From positions 112,440 to 176,439 of the forward strand of contig NZ_JMPJ01000026.1 in NCBI RefSeq assembly GCF_000735345.1: a stretch of DNA of 64,000 nucleotides. The letters run 5' to 3'. Of the stretch, positions 29,368 to 38,886 are shown piece by piece. The stretch's first letter is position 1; each line of letters starts with the position of its first letter. The notes under the pieces are model-generated. The model saw only the letters and a program-made list of their open reading frames with translations, did not search any database and was not told the origin of the DNA. Both the position numbers and the translations under genes were made by a program. The DNA is from Ewingella americana ATCC 33852. Lineage in GTDB: Bacteria > Pseudomonadota > Gammaproteobacteria > Enterobacterales > Enterobacteriaceae.

Positions 29368-30189
29368 TTAACCCAACACCTTCGCGCGGATCACTTCGGC
29401 GATGCCCGGCTGTTCGTTGTCGGCGATGACCAGACCGGCGCGCTGTTTGATGGCGTCGTCCGCATTGCCCATGGCGACGCCGAGGCCGACATTTTCCAGC
29501 ATGCTCAGGTCATTGTAGTTGTCACCGAAGGCGATGACGTCGGCCATGCTCATGCCTTGCGATTCAACCCACTCCTGCAGGCGGCGGCCTTTGCTGTTGC
29601 CCTGTTTAGCGACATCCACCTGATCGTGCCACGACCATTCGCAGGCCAAACCTAAATCATCTTCTACCTGCTTGGCGAAGGCGCGCAGGGCGTCGAGATC
29701 TTCATGGGAGGTGGCGAATTTCCACACTGAATTTGCCTGATCGGCAGCGTCGCGCAGGCTGTCGACTTTAACGATATTCGGCCGCTGGCCTTCTGGCAGG
29801 GCTTCACCCCAAACGATAGAGCGGCTGACGTGGCCGTTTAAATGCTGATACAGCATGGCATCGTCTACGTAGAGCAGGCCGTGAATGCCGTGTTGCTCGA
29901 GCAGATCCACCACTTTTTTGGCTTTGATTTTATCAAGCGGGTCAGAGGTGATGACTTTGCGCGCCTGATAATCGTACAGATAAGTACCGTTGCAGCAGAT
30001 GGCCGGGGTATCGAGCTGTAAGGCCTGATAGAACGGGTGGATCGCCACGTGGTGGCGGCCAGTGACCACAATCACTTTTACGCCCTGAGCGCGGGCTTCG
30101 GTCAGCACGGCCAGAGATTCAGGAAGAATACGTTTTTGACGGTCCAGCAGGGTGCCGTCTAAATCAAGCGCAATTACGCGATAGGTCAT
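29368..30189 (-). CDS. ybhA: HAD-family phosphatase YbhA (pyridoxal phosphate phosphatase)
   Basis: A 273-residue Cof-type HAD phosphatase. The nucleophile motif DLDGTLLD begins at residue 9, motif II is VTGRHH, and motif III/IV is GNSKGRRL...FGDNYNDLSML. E. coli YbhA dephosphorylates pyridoxal 5'-phosphate and other sugar phosphates. Located between mod genes and pgl as in E. coli. Confidence 0.93.
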   Translation of the reverse strand: MTYRVIALDLDGTLLDRQKRILPESLAVLTEARAQGVKVIVVTGRHHVAIHPFYQALQLDTPAICCNGTYLYDYQARKVITSDPLDKIKAKKVVDLLEQHGIHGLLYVDDAMLYQHLNGHVSRSIVWGEALPEGQRPNIVKVDSLRDAADQANSVWKFATSHEDLDALRAFAKQVEDDLGLACEWSWHDQVDVAKQGNSKGRRLQEWVESQGMSMADVIAFGDNYNDLSMLENVGLGVAMGNADDAIKQRAGLVIADNEQPGIAEVIRAKVLG

Positions 30190-30382
30190 AGTTAGCTCGT
30201 AAGGTTTTCAGAGAATTGAAGAAATTTCACCCATGTTACACCTTAAAAACCGTCGATAAAACCTTACAGAAGAGCATAAAGGTCACCTCCACAGGCTGGG
30301 TTATCGTGGTAACCTGAGCTACGCTTGAATGACTTAACGTATGCCCGAATAAAAATTAATCCGGTGTTAATAAGGAGATGTA

Positions 30383-31384
30383 ATGAAGCAAGTTGTCTAC
30401 GTTGCCAGCCCTGAGAGCCAGCAAATTCACGTATTTCGTCTGGGCGAAAACGGCGAGCTGAGCCCGCTGCAAATCGTTGACGTGCCTGGTCAGGTTCAGC
30501 CAATGGTTATTCATCCTGATGGTCATCGTTTATATGTCGGCGTGCGCCCTGAGTTTGGCATTCTGACTTACCGCATTGACCACGAAGGCAAGCTGGAACA
30601 GGCGGGCATGGCTCCGCTGCCGGGCAGCCCGACCCACGTCGGCACGGACCTACAGGGCCGCTTCCTGTTCTCGGCTTCTTACAGCTTCAACAATGTCAGC
30701 ATTCATCCCATCAATGAAGAAGGCATCGTCACCGCGCCAATTCACGTGCTGGAAGATATTCAGGCGCCGCACTCGGCCAATATCGACCCAACCAACCAGT
30801 TGCTGATGATCCCGGCGCTGAAAGAAGACCGCATTCGCCTGTTTGACTTCAGCCTGCAAGGTGCCGCGACGCCGCACCATGTGGAAGCGCTGAAAACCAA
30901 AACCGGCGCGGGCCCGCGTCATATGGCTTTCCACCCGAATCAGCACTTTGCTTACTGCATTAACGAGCTGGACAGCAGCGTCGATGTCTACCAGAAAGAC
31001 GTGACCAGCGGCGAGTACCACAGCGTGCAGTCGCTGAACATCATGCCAGCTGATTTCAAAGACACCCGCTGGGCGGCGGACATTCATATCACGCCAAACG
31101 GCAAATTCCTCTACGCCTGCGACCGTACTGCTAGCCTGATCTCGGTGCTCAGCGTCTCCGAAGATGGCAGCGTGCTGGAGCTGTTGGGGCATCACGCCAC
31201 GCAGACTCAGCCACGCGGCTTCAACATTGACCATCAGGGCCAGTTTGTTATCACCGCGGGCCAAAAATCTGACGGTATCGAAGTGGCGAAGATTGACCAA
31301 AGCAGCGGCGCGCTGACCACTCTGAAAGAGTACCCGGTGGGCAAAGGCCCAATGTGGGTGAGTATTCTTGAAGTGAGAAATTAA
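30383..31384 (+). CDS. pgl: 6-phosphogluconolactonase (Pgl, YbhE type)
   Basis: A 333-residue seven-bladed beta-propeller lactonase, close to the 331-residue E. coli enzyme. It hydrolyses 6-phosphogluconolactone in the oxidative pentose phosphate pathway. The [18 protein letters not shown] start and the [10 protein letters not shown] motif are typical. A clear AAGGAG site precedes the ATG. It is divergent from ybhA. Confidence 0.96.
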   Translation: MKQVVYVASPESQQIHVFRLGENGELSPLQIVDVPGQVQPMVIHPDGHRLYVGVRPEFGILTYRIDHEGKLEQAGMAPLPGSPTHVGTDLQGRFLFSASYSFNNVSIHPINEEGIVTAPIHVLEDIQAPHSANIDPTNQLLMIPALKEDRIRLFDFSLQGAATPHHVEALKTKTGAGPRHMAFHPNQHFAYCINELDSSVDVYQKDVTSGEYHSVQSLNIMPADFKDTRWAADIHITPNGKFLYACDRTASLISVLSVSEDGSVLELLGHHATQTQPRGFNIDHQGQFVITAGQKSDGIEVAKIDQSSGALTTLKEYPVGKGPMWVSILEVRN

Positions 31385-31437
31385 GCCTGCTAATGAGTCG
31401 CCTTTTTTCAGGCGAATTCTGCTGGTGAAAAAATCTG

Positions 31438-31465
31438 CCCCGACCCTGACAAGTCGGGGTTTTTT
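31438..31465 (+). terminator. Rho-independent terminator after pgl
   Basis: A CCCCGAC / GTCGGGG stem with an 8-base loop is followed by six T. Confidence 0.9.
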
Positions 31466-31525
31466 ATTACTTTTTTGTTAAAAAGACACTTCGTGCGATT
31501 GATAAGAATTATTTTCATCTCCCTC

Positions 31526-31552
31526 TAAACATTGTGGCCTCCTTGTCGATAA
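31526..31552 (+). promoter_or_regulatory. Flagellar sigma-28 (FliA) promoter of the chemoreceptor gene
   Basis: TAAA-N15-GTCGATAA matches the enterobacterial FliA consensus TAAA-N15-GCCGATAA with one mismatch and exact spacing. It lies 100 bases upstream of the chemoreceptor start, so this gene is likely a class 3 flagellar gene. Confidence 0.8.
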
Positions 31553-31652
31553 CTCTCCCCGTTACCAACACCTCATGTCCCATCCTATTGCGTGTCACAG
31601 GATAGGCCGGGGCAGACAGTTTTTATTAACAATAATAAACAGGGAGAGCAGG

Positions 31653-33173
31653 ATGAGTTTATTTTCAGGGATCACCCGCATTTTCAATAATGCCAACATC
31701 GCTACCAAGCTGGCCGCAGGATTCACGCTGGTTCTGCTGCTCGGTTCCTCCATCGCCGCCTCAGGCATTTACCATCTCACCAGTATTAGCGAGCGAGCCG
31801 AAAAGGCCGTGCTGCTGAAGAAAGTGAATGATTTACTGGCCGAAGCCAAATACACCCGGCTTTCGTACATGGCAAATCACGAGCAGAAATTTGTCGATCA
31901 AAACCGTCAGGCGCTCGACAAGTTAGAAGTGCGACTGGCCGAAGTGGCAACCTACCACTGGGAGCCGGTCGATCAGGCGCAGGTTGACGCCATGCCGGAG
32001 AATATCCGCCGTTACCGCGAAAACTGGCAGCACACGCTGAACCCGCCAGCAGGCAGTGATCCGCAGCAAATCCGTGACAGTCTGGCCGCCGCCGGATTGG
32101 CGCTGACCTCGGCGTCGGACCAGCTTCTCAATCATGAAATGACCTACACCCAAGAAGAGGTCAGCCGCACCATCAAAGAGATGCTGATCATCATCACCAT
32201 CGCCATTCTGACCGGCGCGCTGCTGTCGTGGCGCATGACGCGTCAAATCACCGTGCCACTGCGCCACACGCTGGATGTCGCCCAGCGCATCGCGGCGGGT
32301 GATTTAACCGCGCACATTCGCAGCCAGAGCAATGATGAAGTGGGGCAGTTGACCCGCGCCGTCGAAGGGATGAACCAGAACCTGCGCGGCATCATTGGTG
32401 ATATTCGCAACGGCGTCACCCAAGTGACTCGCGCCTCGAGTGAAATCGCGGCGGGCAACATTGACCTCTCGGCTCGCACCGAGCAGCAGGCGTCGGCGTT
32501 GGGCCAGACGGCGGCCAGCATGGAAGAGCTGACCGCGACGGTGAAGCAGAACGCCGACAACGCCAGTCAGGCCAGCAAACTGGCTTCTTCCGCCGCCGAC
32601 ACGGCAGGGCGCGGCGGCAAGCTGGTCAGCGACGTGGTGGGGGTGATGAAGGATATCGCCGTCAGCTCGAAGCAGATTTCTGAAATCACCTCGGTCATCA
32701 ACAGCATCGCCTTCCAGACCAATATTCTGGCGCTGAATGCCGCGGTTGAAGCCGCGCGCGCCGGAGAGCAGGGGCGCGGCTTTGCCGTGGTTGCCAGCGA
32801 AGTGCGCAATTTGGCGCAGCGCAGCGGGCAGGCGGCGAAAGAGATTGAAACCCTGATTGGTCACTCAGTGAGCAAGGTTAACAGCGGCTCGGTGCTGGTG
32901 GGCAAGGCCGGGGACACTATGGAGGAGATTGTGCAGTCGGTGGGCCATGTGACCAGTATTATTCATGAGATTGCGTCGGCATCGGAAGAGCAGAGCCGCG
33001 GTATCGGCCAGATTGCGCTGGCAGTGGCGGAGATGGACACCGTGACCCAGCAGAACTCGGCGCTGGTGCAGCAGTCGGCCAACGCCGCCGCGTCGCTGGA
33101 CGAGCAGGCGGTGAATCTCGAAGAGACGGTGGCTATCTTCCGCCTCGGCAATGAGCCAGTCGCCCAAGGCTAA
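31653..33173 (+). CDS. Methyl-accepting chemotaxis protein
   Basis: A 506-residue transmembrane chemoreceptor: helix TM1 (about 20-41), periplasmic sensor domain (about 42-176) of the four-helix type, TM2 (about 177-194), HAMP (about 195-247), and the cytoplasmic signalling domain with the conserved hairpin tip [16 protein letters not shown] (366-381). The ligand cannot be predicted. The C-terminus ends LGNEPVAQG and lacks the NWETF-type CheR/CheB-docking pentapeptide. ATG 31653 has a GGGAGA/AGGA site; an earlier in-frame ATG at 31575 would place extra residues before TM1 and lie nearer the sigma-28 promoter. Confidence 0.93.
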   Translation: MSLFSGITRIFNNANIATKLAAGFTLVLLLGSSIAASGIYHLTSISERAEKAVLLKKVNDLLAEAKYTRLSYMANHEQKFVDQNRQALDKLEVRLAEVATYHWEPVDQAQVDAMPENIRRYRENWQHTLNPPAGSDPQQIRDSLAAAGLALTSASDQLLNHEMTYTQEEVSRTIKEMLIIITIAILTGALLSWRMTRQITVPLRHTLDVAQRIAAGDLTAHIRSQSNDEVGQLTRAVEGMNQNLRGIIGDIRNGVTQVTRASSEIAAGNIDLSARTEQQASALGQTAASMEELTATVKQNADNASQASKLASSAADTAGRGGKLVSDVVGVMKDIAVSSKQISEITSVINSIAFQTNILALNAAVEAARAGEQGRGFAVVASEVRNLAQRSGQAAKEIETLIGHSVSKVNSGSVLVGKAGDTMEEIVQSVGHVTSIIHEIASASEEQSRGIGQIALAVAEMDTVTQQNSALVQQSANAAASLDEQAVNLEETVAIFRLGNEPVAQG

Positions 33174-33194
33174 TTTGTTCTGAGTTCTTGCCAA

Positions 33195-33231
33195 TAAAAA
33201 AGCCGCTGAGCATCCACTCAGCGGCTTTTTT
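33195..33231. terminator. Bidirectional terminator between the chemoreceptor gene and ybhC
   Basis: AGCCGCTGAG / CTCAGCGGCT forms a 10 bp stem with a 6-base loop, flanked by A-run and T-run on both sides, so it can serve both convergent genes. Confidence 0.9.
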
Positions 33232-33245
33232 CGATCCTCGCGGGC

Positions 33246-34559
33246 TTATTTAGCCGGCGCGGTGATCACGTTGTTGAACTGCCACAGACGGTTGAAGTTC
33301 ACGTCATTCAGGTCACGCGCCTGCTTCTCATCTTTCGGCGCGTTACCGGCGAAGGCGCGCCCAGACACGGCTGCATCGCCCCACGGGTTCGCTTGGTTGT
33401 AGCCGCTGTCGATTTGGCTATCGCGGATAACAACTTGGCTGTTTGGCGTGGTGCCCGGCACATAACCGCCGTTTTCAGCGCCTTGATCCCATGCACGGCC
33501 CAGCTGTGCTTTCGCCGCCTGACCTTCAAAACCGCGGTCAGAAGTCAGGGTGCTGTTGGTCACCAGGAAGCCGTAAGGCACGTTAGCAGGAGTGTTTGGA
33601 GAGAAGATTGAAGCTTGCTTCACGCCACGGCTGCTCACGGTGTGGAACTCAACGCGGTCGAATACCGCGCTTGAGCGGCCAATCACGTAATCCAGGTCAC
33701 CTTCAATCAGGCTGTTATGCACGTAAGCACGGCTATAACGGCTGTTGTTAGGCTGGTTTTTGATGTTCGCGGTGGTCAGCATCAGGGTGTTCTGGCGGCC
33801 AATAATATGCACGTTATCCAGCACGATATTGTCGCCGTCGGTGCGCAGAGCGACCGCCGGGTGATCACCCGCGTCCACGGTGTCCAACAGGCTGTTGGTC
33901 ACGGTCAGGTTCTGCAATTGCAGGCTGCTGCTCTGTGCCCAGACGGTGGCCGTACAGCCCGCGCCGATGGTGTCAGACTGCTGATCGCTACAATCTTTGA
34001 ACATGTATTCGCTGCGGTTGCCCGGAATGAACTGGCCATTCGGGTTGACCGTTGCGCGGTACACGGCAGGGGTTGCAGAGGCTTCCAGACCTTGCTGGAT
34101 AACCACGTCGCTCGCGCTGTTGCCAGCACCGAACAGGGTGATTGGCGGTGCGCCAGCCGGAATGTAAACCGCGCCGGTGTAGGTGCCCGGCAGGATTTTG
34201 ATGAACACGCGCTCACCGTGGTTACGCACGCGCAGGGCGGCTTCAACGGCTTGCTGGATACTGGTGTACGCTGCGCCGTCGGTACCCATCTGGGTGCCAA
34301 CCACGAAGTTAGTTTTCGCGGCAGAAATATCGCTTACGGACGGGAACCAGCCTTGCTGCTGAACCTGAAGAGAGCGCCCGCCGAAGGCCAGATAGTTCTT
34401 GGCGGTGAAGTTTGCCGCTTCGTCTGGGCTAAGAATTGGGTTGGCGGCTGTGCCCGGAGCAACTTGGGTTGAAACGCCTTCGTGACTGCTGCTACAAGCA
34501 GCCAGAACCAAGCTGGCTGACAAAATAGCGCAGGCGCGCGACAGGGTAGTTAATTTCAC
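33246..34559 (-). CDS. ybhC: Pectinesterase-family outer-membrane lipoprotein YbhC
   Basis: A 437-residue lipoprotein with lipobox LAAC (Cys22) and a right-handed beta-helix of carbohydrate esterase family 8. The nucleophile-type Asp290 (GDLDYVIG) and the LGRAW motif (Arg355, Trp357) are present, but the usual QDT acid/base Asp is Asn257 (QNTLM). The same family in E. coli (YbhC) is known as a lipoprotein without clear pectin methylesterase activity. Location next to ybhB as in E. coli. I therefore call it YbhC rather than a secreted pectinase such as PemA. Confidence 0.9.
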   Translation of the reverse strand: MKLTTLSRACAILSASLVLAACSSSHEGVSTQVAPGTAANPILSPDEAANFTAKNYLAFGGRSLQVQQQGWFPSVSDISAAKTNFVVGTQMGTDGAAYTSIQQAVEAALRVRNHGERVFIKILPGTYTGAVYIPAGAPPITLFGAGNSASDVVIQQGLEASATPAVYRATVNPNGQFIPGNRSEYMFKDCSDQQSDTIGAGCTATVWAQSSSLQLQNLTVTNSLLDTVDAGDHPAVALRTDGDNIVLDNVHIIGRQNTLMLTTANIKNQPNNSRYSRAYVHNSLIEGDLDYVIGRSSAVFDRVEFHTVSSRGVKQASIFSPNTPANVPYGFLVTNSTLTSDRGFEGQAAKAQLGRAWDQGAENGGYVPGTTPNSQVVIRDSQIDSGYNQANPWGDAAVSGRAFAGNAPKDEKQARDLNDVNFNRLWQFNNVITAPAK

Positions 34560-34665
34560 TGGGTCTGACTCCTTGATAAAAGTTACTCATATTTTCTACC
34601 CGTCAACCTTCAAACTGCCTGATGCAAGTCGAGTGATTCTGGGCAACAGCGCAATGTACCACAAT

Positions 34666-35148
34666 TCAGCTATATAACACCGTCAGCGAAGATTTGCCTA
34701 TTGTATGGAAGTGTATATTGAAGCCGAGATAGGCGCCGCTGGCGTTTTCGTCGACTTCCAGCGTGTCGACGTCTAAGGCATAAATCGTGAATTGGTAACG
34801 ATGGCTCTCACCCTGCGGAGGTGCCGCGCCGCCGTAGCCCGCCTTGCCAAAGTCAGTTCGGGTTTGCACCGCGCCGTGCGGCAATTCTGCTTTGCCTGAG
34901 CCCGCGCCTTGCGCCAGTTCGCTGACGTCGGCGGGGATATTCGCCACGCCCCAGTGCCACCAGCCGGAGCCGGTCGGGGCGTCTGGGTCGTAGCAGGTGA
35001 TGGCGAAACTTTTGGTGCCTTCGGGGGCGCCGCTCCACGCCAAGTGTGGCGACAAGTTCTGTCCCTGATAACCCATGCCGTTGAACACCTGAGCTTCAGG
35101 CATTTTCTCGCCATCTTTCAGGTCATGGCTGGTCAGTGTAAAGGTCAT
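34666..35148 (-). CDS. ybhB: YbhB/PEBP-family protein
   Basis: A 160-residue phosphatidylethanolamine-binding-like protein of the YbhB/RKIP family, close to the E. coli length of 158. The ligand-pocket motifs CYDPDAPTGSGWWHWG and YGGAAPPQGESHRY are conserved. There is no signal peptide. Function in bacteria is unclear. It lies upstream of ybhC on the same strand. Confidence 0.93.
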   Translation of the reverse strand: MTFTLTSHDLKDGEKMPEAQVFNGMGYQGQNLSPHLAWSGAPEGTKSFAITCYDPDAPTGSGWWHWGVANIPADVSELAQGAGSGKAELPHGAVQTRTDFGKAGYGGAAPPQGESHRYQFTIYALDVDTLEVDENASGAYLGFNIHFHTIGKSSLTVLYS

Positions 35149-35206
35149 AAGTTCCTCCCGTTTTTGATGATAAAAAGCATAAAAAGGGCAATCAGCCGAC
35201 CTTGGC

Positions 35207-35899
35207 TCATTTCGCGCTTTCGCCGCCCAGCAGTTTCAATAGCGCCTGCGCGACGCTGGCGGAAGAGGCCGGATTCTGCCCGGTGATCAGATTGCCGTCG
35301 GTCACCACGTAAGGCCGCCAGTCGGCCGCCTTACTGTAGTCGCCGCCGTTTTTCTTCAATTCATCTTCGACTAAAAACGGTACGATGTCAGTGAGGCCGA
35401 CCGCGTCTTCTTCACTGTTACTGAAGCCGGTGACGCGTTTATCTTTCACCAGCGGCAGCCCGTGCTGGTCTTTCACGTCACGCAGCACGCCGGGCGCGTG
35501 GCACACGCTGGCGACAGGCTTGCCCGCCGCCCAAAAAGACTCAATCAGCTTCACCGAGTGAGCATCTTCAGCCAGATCCCACAGCGGGCCGTGGCCGCCG
35601 GGATAAAATACCGCGTCAAAATCATCGGCTTTCACCGTGGATAATTTCACCGTATTGCCCAGTGCCTGCTGGGCGGCTTTATCCTGACGAAAACGGTCGG
35701 TAGTTTCTGTCTGTGCATCCGGCTCATCGCTTTTCGGGTCCAACGGCGGCTGCCCGCCCTTGGGCGACGCCAGCGTCAGTTCGGCCCCTGCATCCAAAAA
35801 CTGGTAGTAGGGGGCGGTGAACTCTTCGAGCCAAAAGCCGGTTTTCTTGCCGGTATCGCCGAGCCTGTCGTGTGACGTTAATACAATCAGTAATTTCAT
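35207..35899 (-). CDS. DJ-1/PfpI family protein (class I glutamine amidotransferase-like)
   Basis: A 230-residue cytoplasmic protein. The nucleophile elbow SVCHAPG gives Cys133-His134, an acidic residue is available in FWLEEF (25-26), and the YPGGHGP motif is at 100-105. This resembles the Hsp31-like glyoxalase III / deglycase branch. The start at 35899 follows AGGAGG by 5 bases; a start at 35923 is unlikely. It is 58 bases upstream of ybhB and may share its transcript. Exact substrate unknown. Confidence 0.85.
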   Translation of the reverse strand: MKLLIVLTSHDRLGDTGKKTGFWLEEFTAPYYQFLDAGAELTLASPKGGQPPLDPKSDEPDAQTETTDRFRQDKAAQQALGNTVKLSTVKADDFDAVFYPGGHGPLWDLAEDAHSVKLIESFWAAGKPVASVCHAPGVLRDVKDQHGLPLVKDKRVTGFSNSEEDAVGLTDIVPFLVEDELKKNGGDYSKAADWRPYVVTDGNLITGQNPASSASVAQALLKLLGGESAK

Positions 35900-35955
35900 G
35901 TTACCTCCTGTGGGTCCGGTCACGCCGTGGCCCAGCCATTGTCATTGAGTAGCTA

Positions 35956-36999
35956 TCAGTCGTTGTCTTTCGAGACGCGAACTACCAGCTTGCCGAAGTT
36001 TTTACCTTCCAGCAGGCCGATAAACGCCTGTGGCGCATTCTCTAAACCTTCAACTACATCTTCGCGGAACTTCACTTTCCCAGCTTCGAACCATTCACCC
36101 ATCTGCTTGGCGAACTCGGCATAACGGTGGGCGTAATCCTGCGTGATGATGAAGCCCTGCATGCGAATACGCTTTCTGAGGATAGTACTTGCCAGCAGGG
36201 AAAGGCGATCTTTGCCATCAGGCAGCTCCGACGCATTGTATTGCGACACCAAGCCGCACACCGGAATACGCGCCTTGGTGTTGAGCAGCGGCAGTACCGC
36301 GTCGAACACCGCGCCACCGACGTTTTCGAAATAGACGTCAATGCCGTCCGGGCAGGCGGCTTTTAGGCGTTGAGCAAAGTCCGGCGCGCGGTGGTCGATA
36401 CACTCATCAAAGCCAAAATGCTCTACCGCGTAGCGGCATTTCTCTTCGCCACCGGCGACACCCACCACGCGGCTGCCTTTAATCTTAGCAATTTGGCCGA
36501 CCAGTGAACCCACCGGGCCGGTTGCGGCGGCCACCACCACGGTTTCGCCCGGCTGTGGCTGGCCGATGTCCAGCAGCCCCATAAAGGCGGTGTTGCCCGG
36601 CATACCTAAAACGCCGAGGGCCAGAGAAGGGTGCTTAAGGGCCGGGCCTTCGACTTTGCGCACCTCTTTGGCGCTGACCACCGGGCGCTCTTGCCAGCCG
36701 GTGTAGGCCAGAACCAGATCACCCACTTTGAAGTTAGGATCTTTGGATTCCACCACGCGGGATACCGCTTCGCCAGTCATCACCTCGTCGATTTGCACCG
36801 GCGGCACATAAGACGGTGCGTCGCTCATACGGCCGCGCATATAGGGGTCGAGAGAGAGATAGAGGGTGTGCAGCACCAGTTCCCCGTCTTTGGCCGCCGG
36901 GACGGATTTTTCTTCCAGACGGAAGTTCTCTGGCGTTGGGGCACCTTTCGGACGCGAGGCCAGCACAAAGCGGCGGTTTACTGCTGAATTCTGAGACAT
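35956..36999 (-). CDS. curA: NADP-dependent oxidoreductase, CurA-like (MDR family)
   Basis: A 347-residue zinc-free medium-chain reductase of the leukotriene B4 dehydrogenase group. The NADPH-binding segment AAATGPVGSLVGQIAKIKG is at about 170-190. E. coli CurA (YncB, 345 residues) reduces curcumin and related enones and is the closest match I recall. The start MSQNSAVNRRFVLASRPKG at 36999 follows a TAGGAG site. It is divergent from aphA. Confidence 0.85.
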   Translation of the reverse strand: MSQNSAVNRRFVLASRPKGAPTPENFRLEEKSVPAAKDGELVLHTLYLSLDPYMRGRMSDAPSYVPPVQIDEVMTGEAVSRVVESKDPNFKVGDLVLAYTGWQERPVVSAKEVRKVEGPALKHPSLALGVLGMPGNTAFMGLLDIGQPQPGETVVVAAATGPVGSLVGQIAKIKGSRVVGVAGGEEKCRYAVEHFGFDECIDHRAPDFAQRLKAACPDGIDVYFENVGGAVFDAVLPLLNTKARIPVCGLVSQYNASELPDGKDRLSLLASTILRKRIRMQGFIITQDYAHRYAEFAKQMGEWFEAGKVKFREDVVEGLENAPQAFIGLLEGKNFGKLVVRVSKDND

Positions 37000-37233
37000 A
37001 CAAACTCCTATTCTGATGATTGTTTGGTGGAAACCACTACCAAAGGGCAACAGGTCATGAGGAATAAGTATAGGCAGCTAACTCAGCCTTAGGCTGAGCG
37101 GTTTATGCTTTGTCAAAATGTGCTGTCACAAAACCGTAACAAAACCCCTTCCGCTCGGAGCATTTCACGAGTATGTTTTGAGGCGATGATGTCGCGATAA
37201 CTCACCGATAAATAAGCATAAAAGGAAAATAAG

Positions 37234-37947
37234 ATGCATAAGATTAAATTGGCACTAGGGGCGGTTTGCGTACTGCTGAGTTTGAACCAGAGCGCATTGG
37301 CGAAAGAAGCCAACCCCGCGCCGCTCTATCCGGGCGTCAACGTCGCGCAATTGGCGCAGCAGTCGCCGGTACACTGGGTATCAGTGGCGCAGATTGAAAA
37401 CAGTTTGGTGGGTCGCCCGCCGATTGCCGTGGGTTTTGATATTGATGACACCGTGCTGTTCTCCAGCCCTGGCTTCTACCGCGGGCAGAAAGAGTTCTCT
37501 CCGGGCAAAGAGGATTACCTGAAAAACCCGCAATTCTGGGAAAAGATGAACAACGGCTGGGATGATTTCAGCATTCCCAAAGAAGTGGCGAAGCAGCTGA
37601 TTGATATGCACCTCAAGCGCGGCGACAGCATTTATTTCGTCACTGGGCGCAACCAGACTAAAACCGAGACGGTGACTAAGACGCTGCAAGACGATTTCCA
37701 AATCCCGCGAGACAAGGTCAATCCAGTGATTTTCGCCGGAGATAAGCCGGGCCAAAATACCAAAACCCAGTGGCTGAAAGACAAGCAGATTAAGATTTTC
37801 TACGGCGATTCCGACGGTGATATCACCGCCGCACAGGCCGTCAGCGCCCGTGGTATCCGCGTTCTGCGCGCTTCTAACTCCAGCTATAAGCCACTGCCGC
37901 AGGCCGGGGTGTTTGGCGAGGAAGTGGTGGTTAATTCGGAGTATTGA
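37234..37947 (+). CDS. aphA: Class B acid phosphatase AphA
   Basis: A 237-residue periplasmic phosphatase with a signal peptide (about 1-23, ending ALA). The DDDD-superfamily motif [11 protein letters not shown] places the nucleophile at Asp69 and Asp71 next; [11 protein letters not shown] and YGDSDGDI are the other motifs. It hydrolyses nucleotides and other phosphomonoesters with Mg2+. AAAGGAAAA precedes the ATG. The stop codon abuts an intergenic inverted-repeat element. Confidence 0.95.
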   Translation: MHKIKLALGAVCVLLSLNQSALAKEANPAPLYPGVNVAQLAQQSPVHWVSVAQIENSLVGRPPIAVGFDIDDTVLFSSPGFYRGQKEFSPGKEDYLKNPQFWEKMNNGWDDFSIPKEVAKQLIDMHLKRGDSIYFVTGRNQTKTETVTKTLQDDFQIPRDKVNPVIFAGDKPGQNTKTQWLKDKQIKIFYGDSDGDITAAQAVSARGIRVLRASNSSYKPLPQAGVFGEEVVVNSEY

Positions 37948-38081
37948 TTGGTTTTTTTACTCCTTCTCCTCTCAGAGGAGAAGGCTGGGATGAGGAGTGG
38001 TTTAGCTCAAGGCTCAATGCGGCAAATCCCACACCCCGCCTGCCTCCCCTCCTGAGAGGGGAGGGAGCAAAAATAAACCAA
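37948..38081. repeat. 134 bp intergenic element with long terminal inverted repeats
   Basis: The left arm (about 37948-37999) and the reverse complement of the right arm (about 38028-38081) align over some 50 bases: both start TTGGTTT, then T-rich, then a C/T-rich palindrome (left stem CTTCTCCTCT / AGAGGAGAAG; right stem CTCCCCTC / GAGGGGAG), then GGCNGGGNTGNGG. No coding capacity. It fills the whole gap between aphA and the convergent binding-protein gene and may serve as a terminator for both. It looks like a MITE-like element or a pair of inverted palindromic repeats. Confidence 0.7.
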
Positions 38082-38088
38082 ACAAAAC

Positions 38089-38868
38089 TTACTTCACCGT
38101 CACATCGATATCGCCGAAATACTTCTTCGAAAGCTGCTGGATCACGCCTTCCTGCTTAATCTTGGCGATGGCGGCGTCTAGCTTCTGCTTATTGGCGGTG
38201 TCGCCTTTGCGCAGGCCGAAAGCGATGCCGCTGCCGAGGATTTTGTCATCGCGCACGGCGTCACCGACGAAGGCGAAATCTTTACCGTCCGGGCGGTCAA
38301 GGAAGCCGGTCTGCCCAGCCGGAGCCAGTACCAGCGTGCCGTCGAGGCGGCCGGAGGACAAGTCCAGATAGACCTGATTCTGATCCTGATAAGAGACCAC
38401 ATCGACCCCTTTCGGTGCCCAGTGCGCCTGCGCGTAGCTCTCCTGAATCGAGCCTTGCAGCACGCCAACGTGCTTGCCTTTCAGCGACTCAACCGTCGGC
38501 AGCAGGCCGGAGGACTTCTTGGCAATCAGCTGGCTTGGCACGCGGTAGATAACATCAGTGAAATCAATTGCCTGACGGCGTTTCTCGGTGACGTTCATCG
38601 CCGAGTTAATGGCATCGAATTTACGGGCTTGCAGCGCGGGGATCAGGCCGTCGAAGGCGGTATCGAACCACTCACACTTCAGCTTGGCGGCGGCGCAGAC
38701 CGCGTTACCCACGTCAATATCAAAGCCCTGCAACTCGCCGCTGGCGCTTTTTGATTCGAACGGCGGATATTGCGCTTCCAGACCAAATTTAAACGCGGTG
38801 CCCTCTGCCAGTGTTGAGAAAGAGGCCAGTGCGCAACCCAGCAGTAATGCAATCTTCATTTTTTTCAT
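38089..38868 (-). CDS. Amino-acid ABC transporter substrate-binding protein (family 3)
   Basis: A 259-residue periplasmic binding protein with a signal peptide (1-21, ending LAEG region) and the family 3 signatures FGLEAQYPPFESKSASGELQ and GFDIDVG. It resembles the lysine/arginine/ornithine and histidine-binding group. No permease or ATPase gene is adjacent, so it must use a transporter encoded elsewhere. It starts 18 bases downstream of ybdL on the same strand and is probably cotranscribed. Confidence 0.88.
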   Translation of the reverse strand: MKKMKIALLLGCALASFSTLAEGTAFKFGLEAQYPPFESKSASGELQGFDIDVGNAVCAAAKLKCEWFDTAFDGLIPALQARKFDAINSAMNVTEKRRQAIDFTDVIYRVPSQLIAKKSSGLLPTVESLKGKHVGVLQGSIQESYAQAHWAPKGVDVVSYQDQNQVYLDLSSGRLDGTLVLAPAGQTGFLDRPDGKDFAFVGDAVRDDKILGSGIAFGLRKGDTANKQKLDAAIAKIKQEGVIQQLSKKYFGDIDVTVK

Positions 38869-38886
38869 GTCATTTCCTCGGAGAGA

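Noticed and set aside
33246-34559. Secreted pectin methylesterase (PemA) as virulence factor
   Set aside because: The lipobox, the QNT substitution and the ybhB neighbour all point to YbhC instead.
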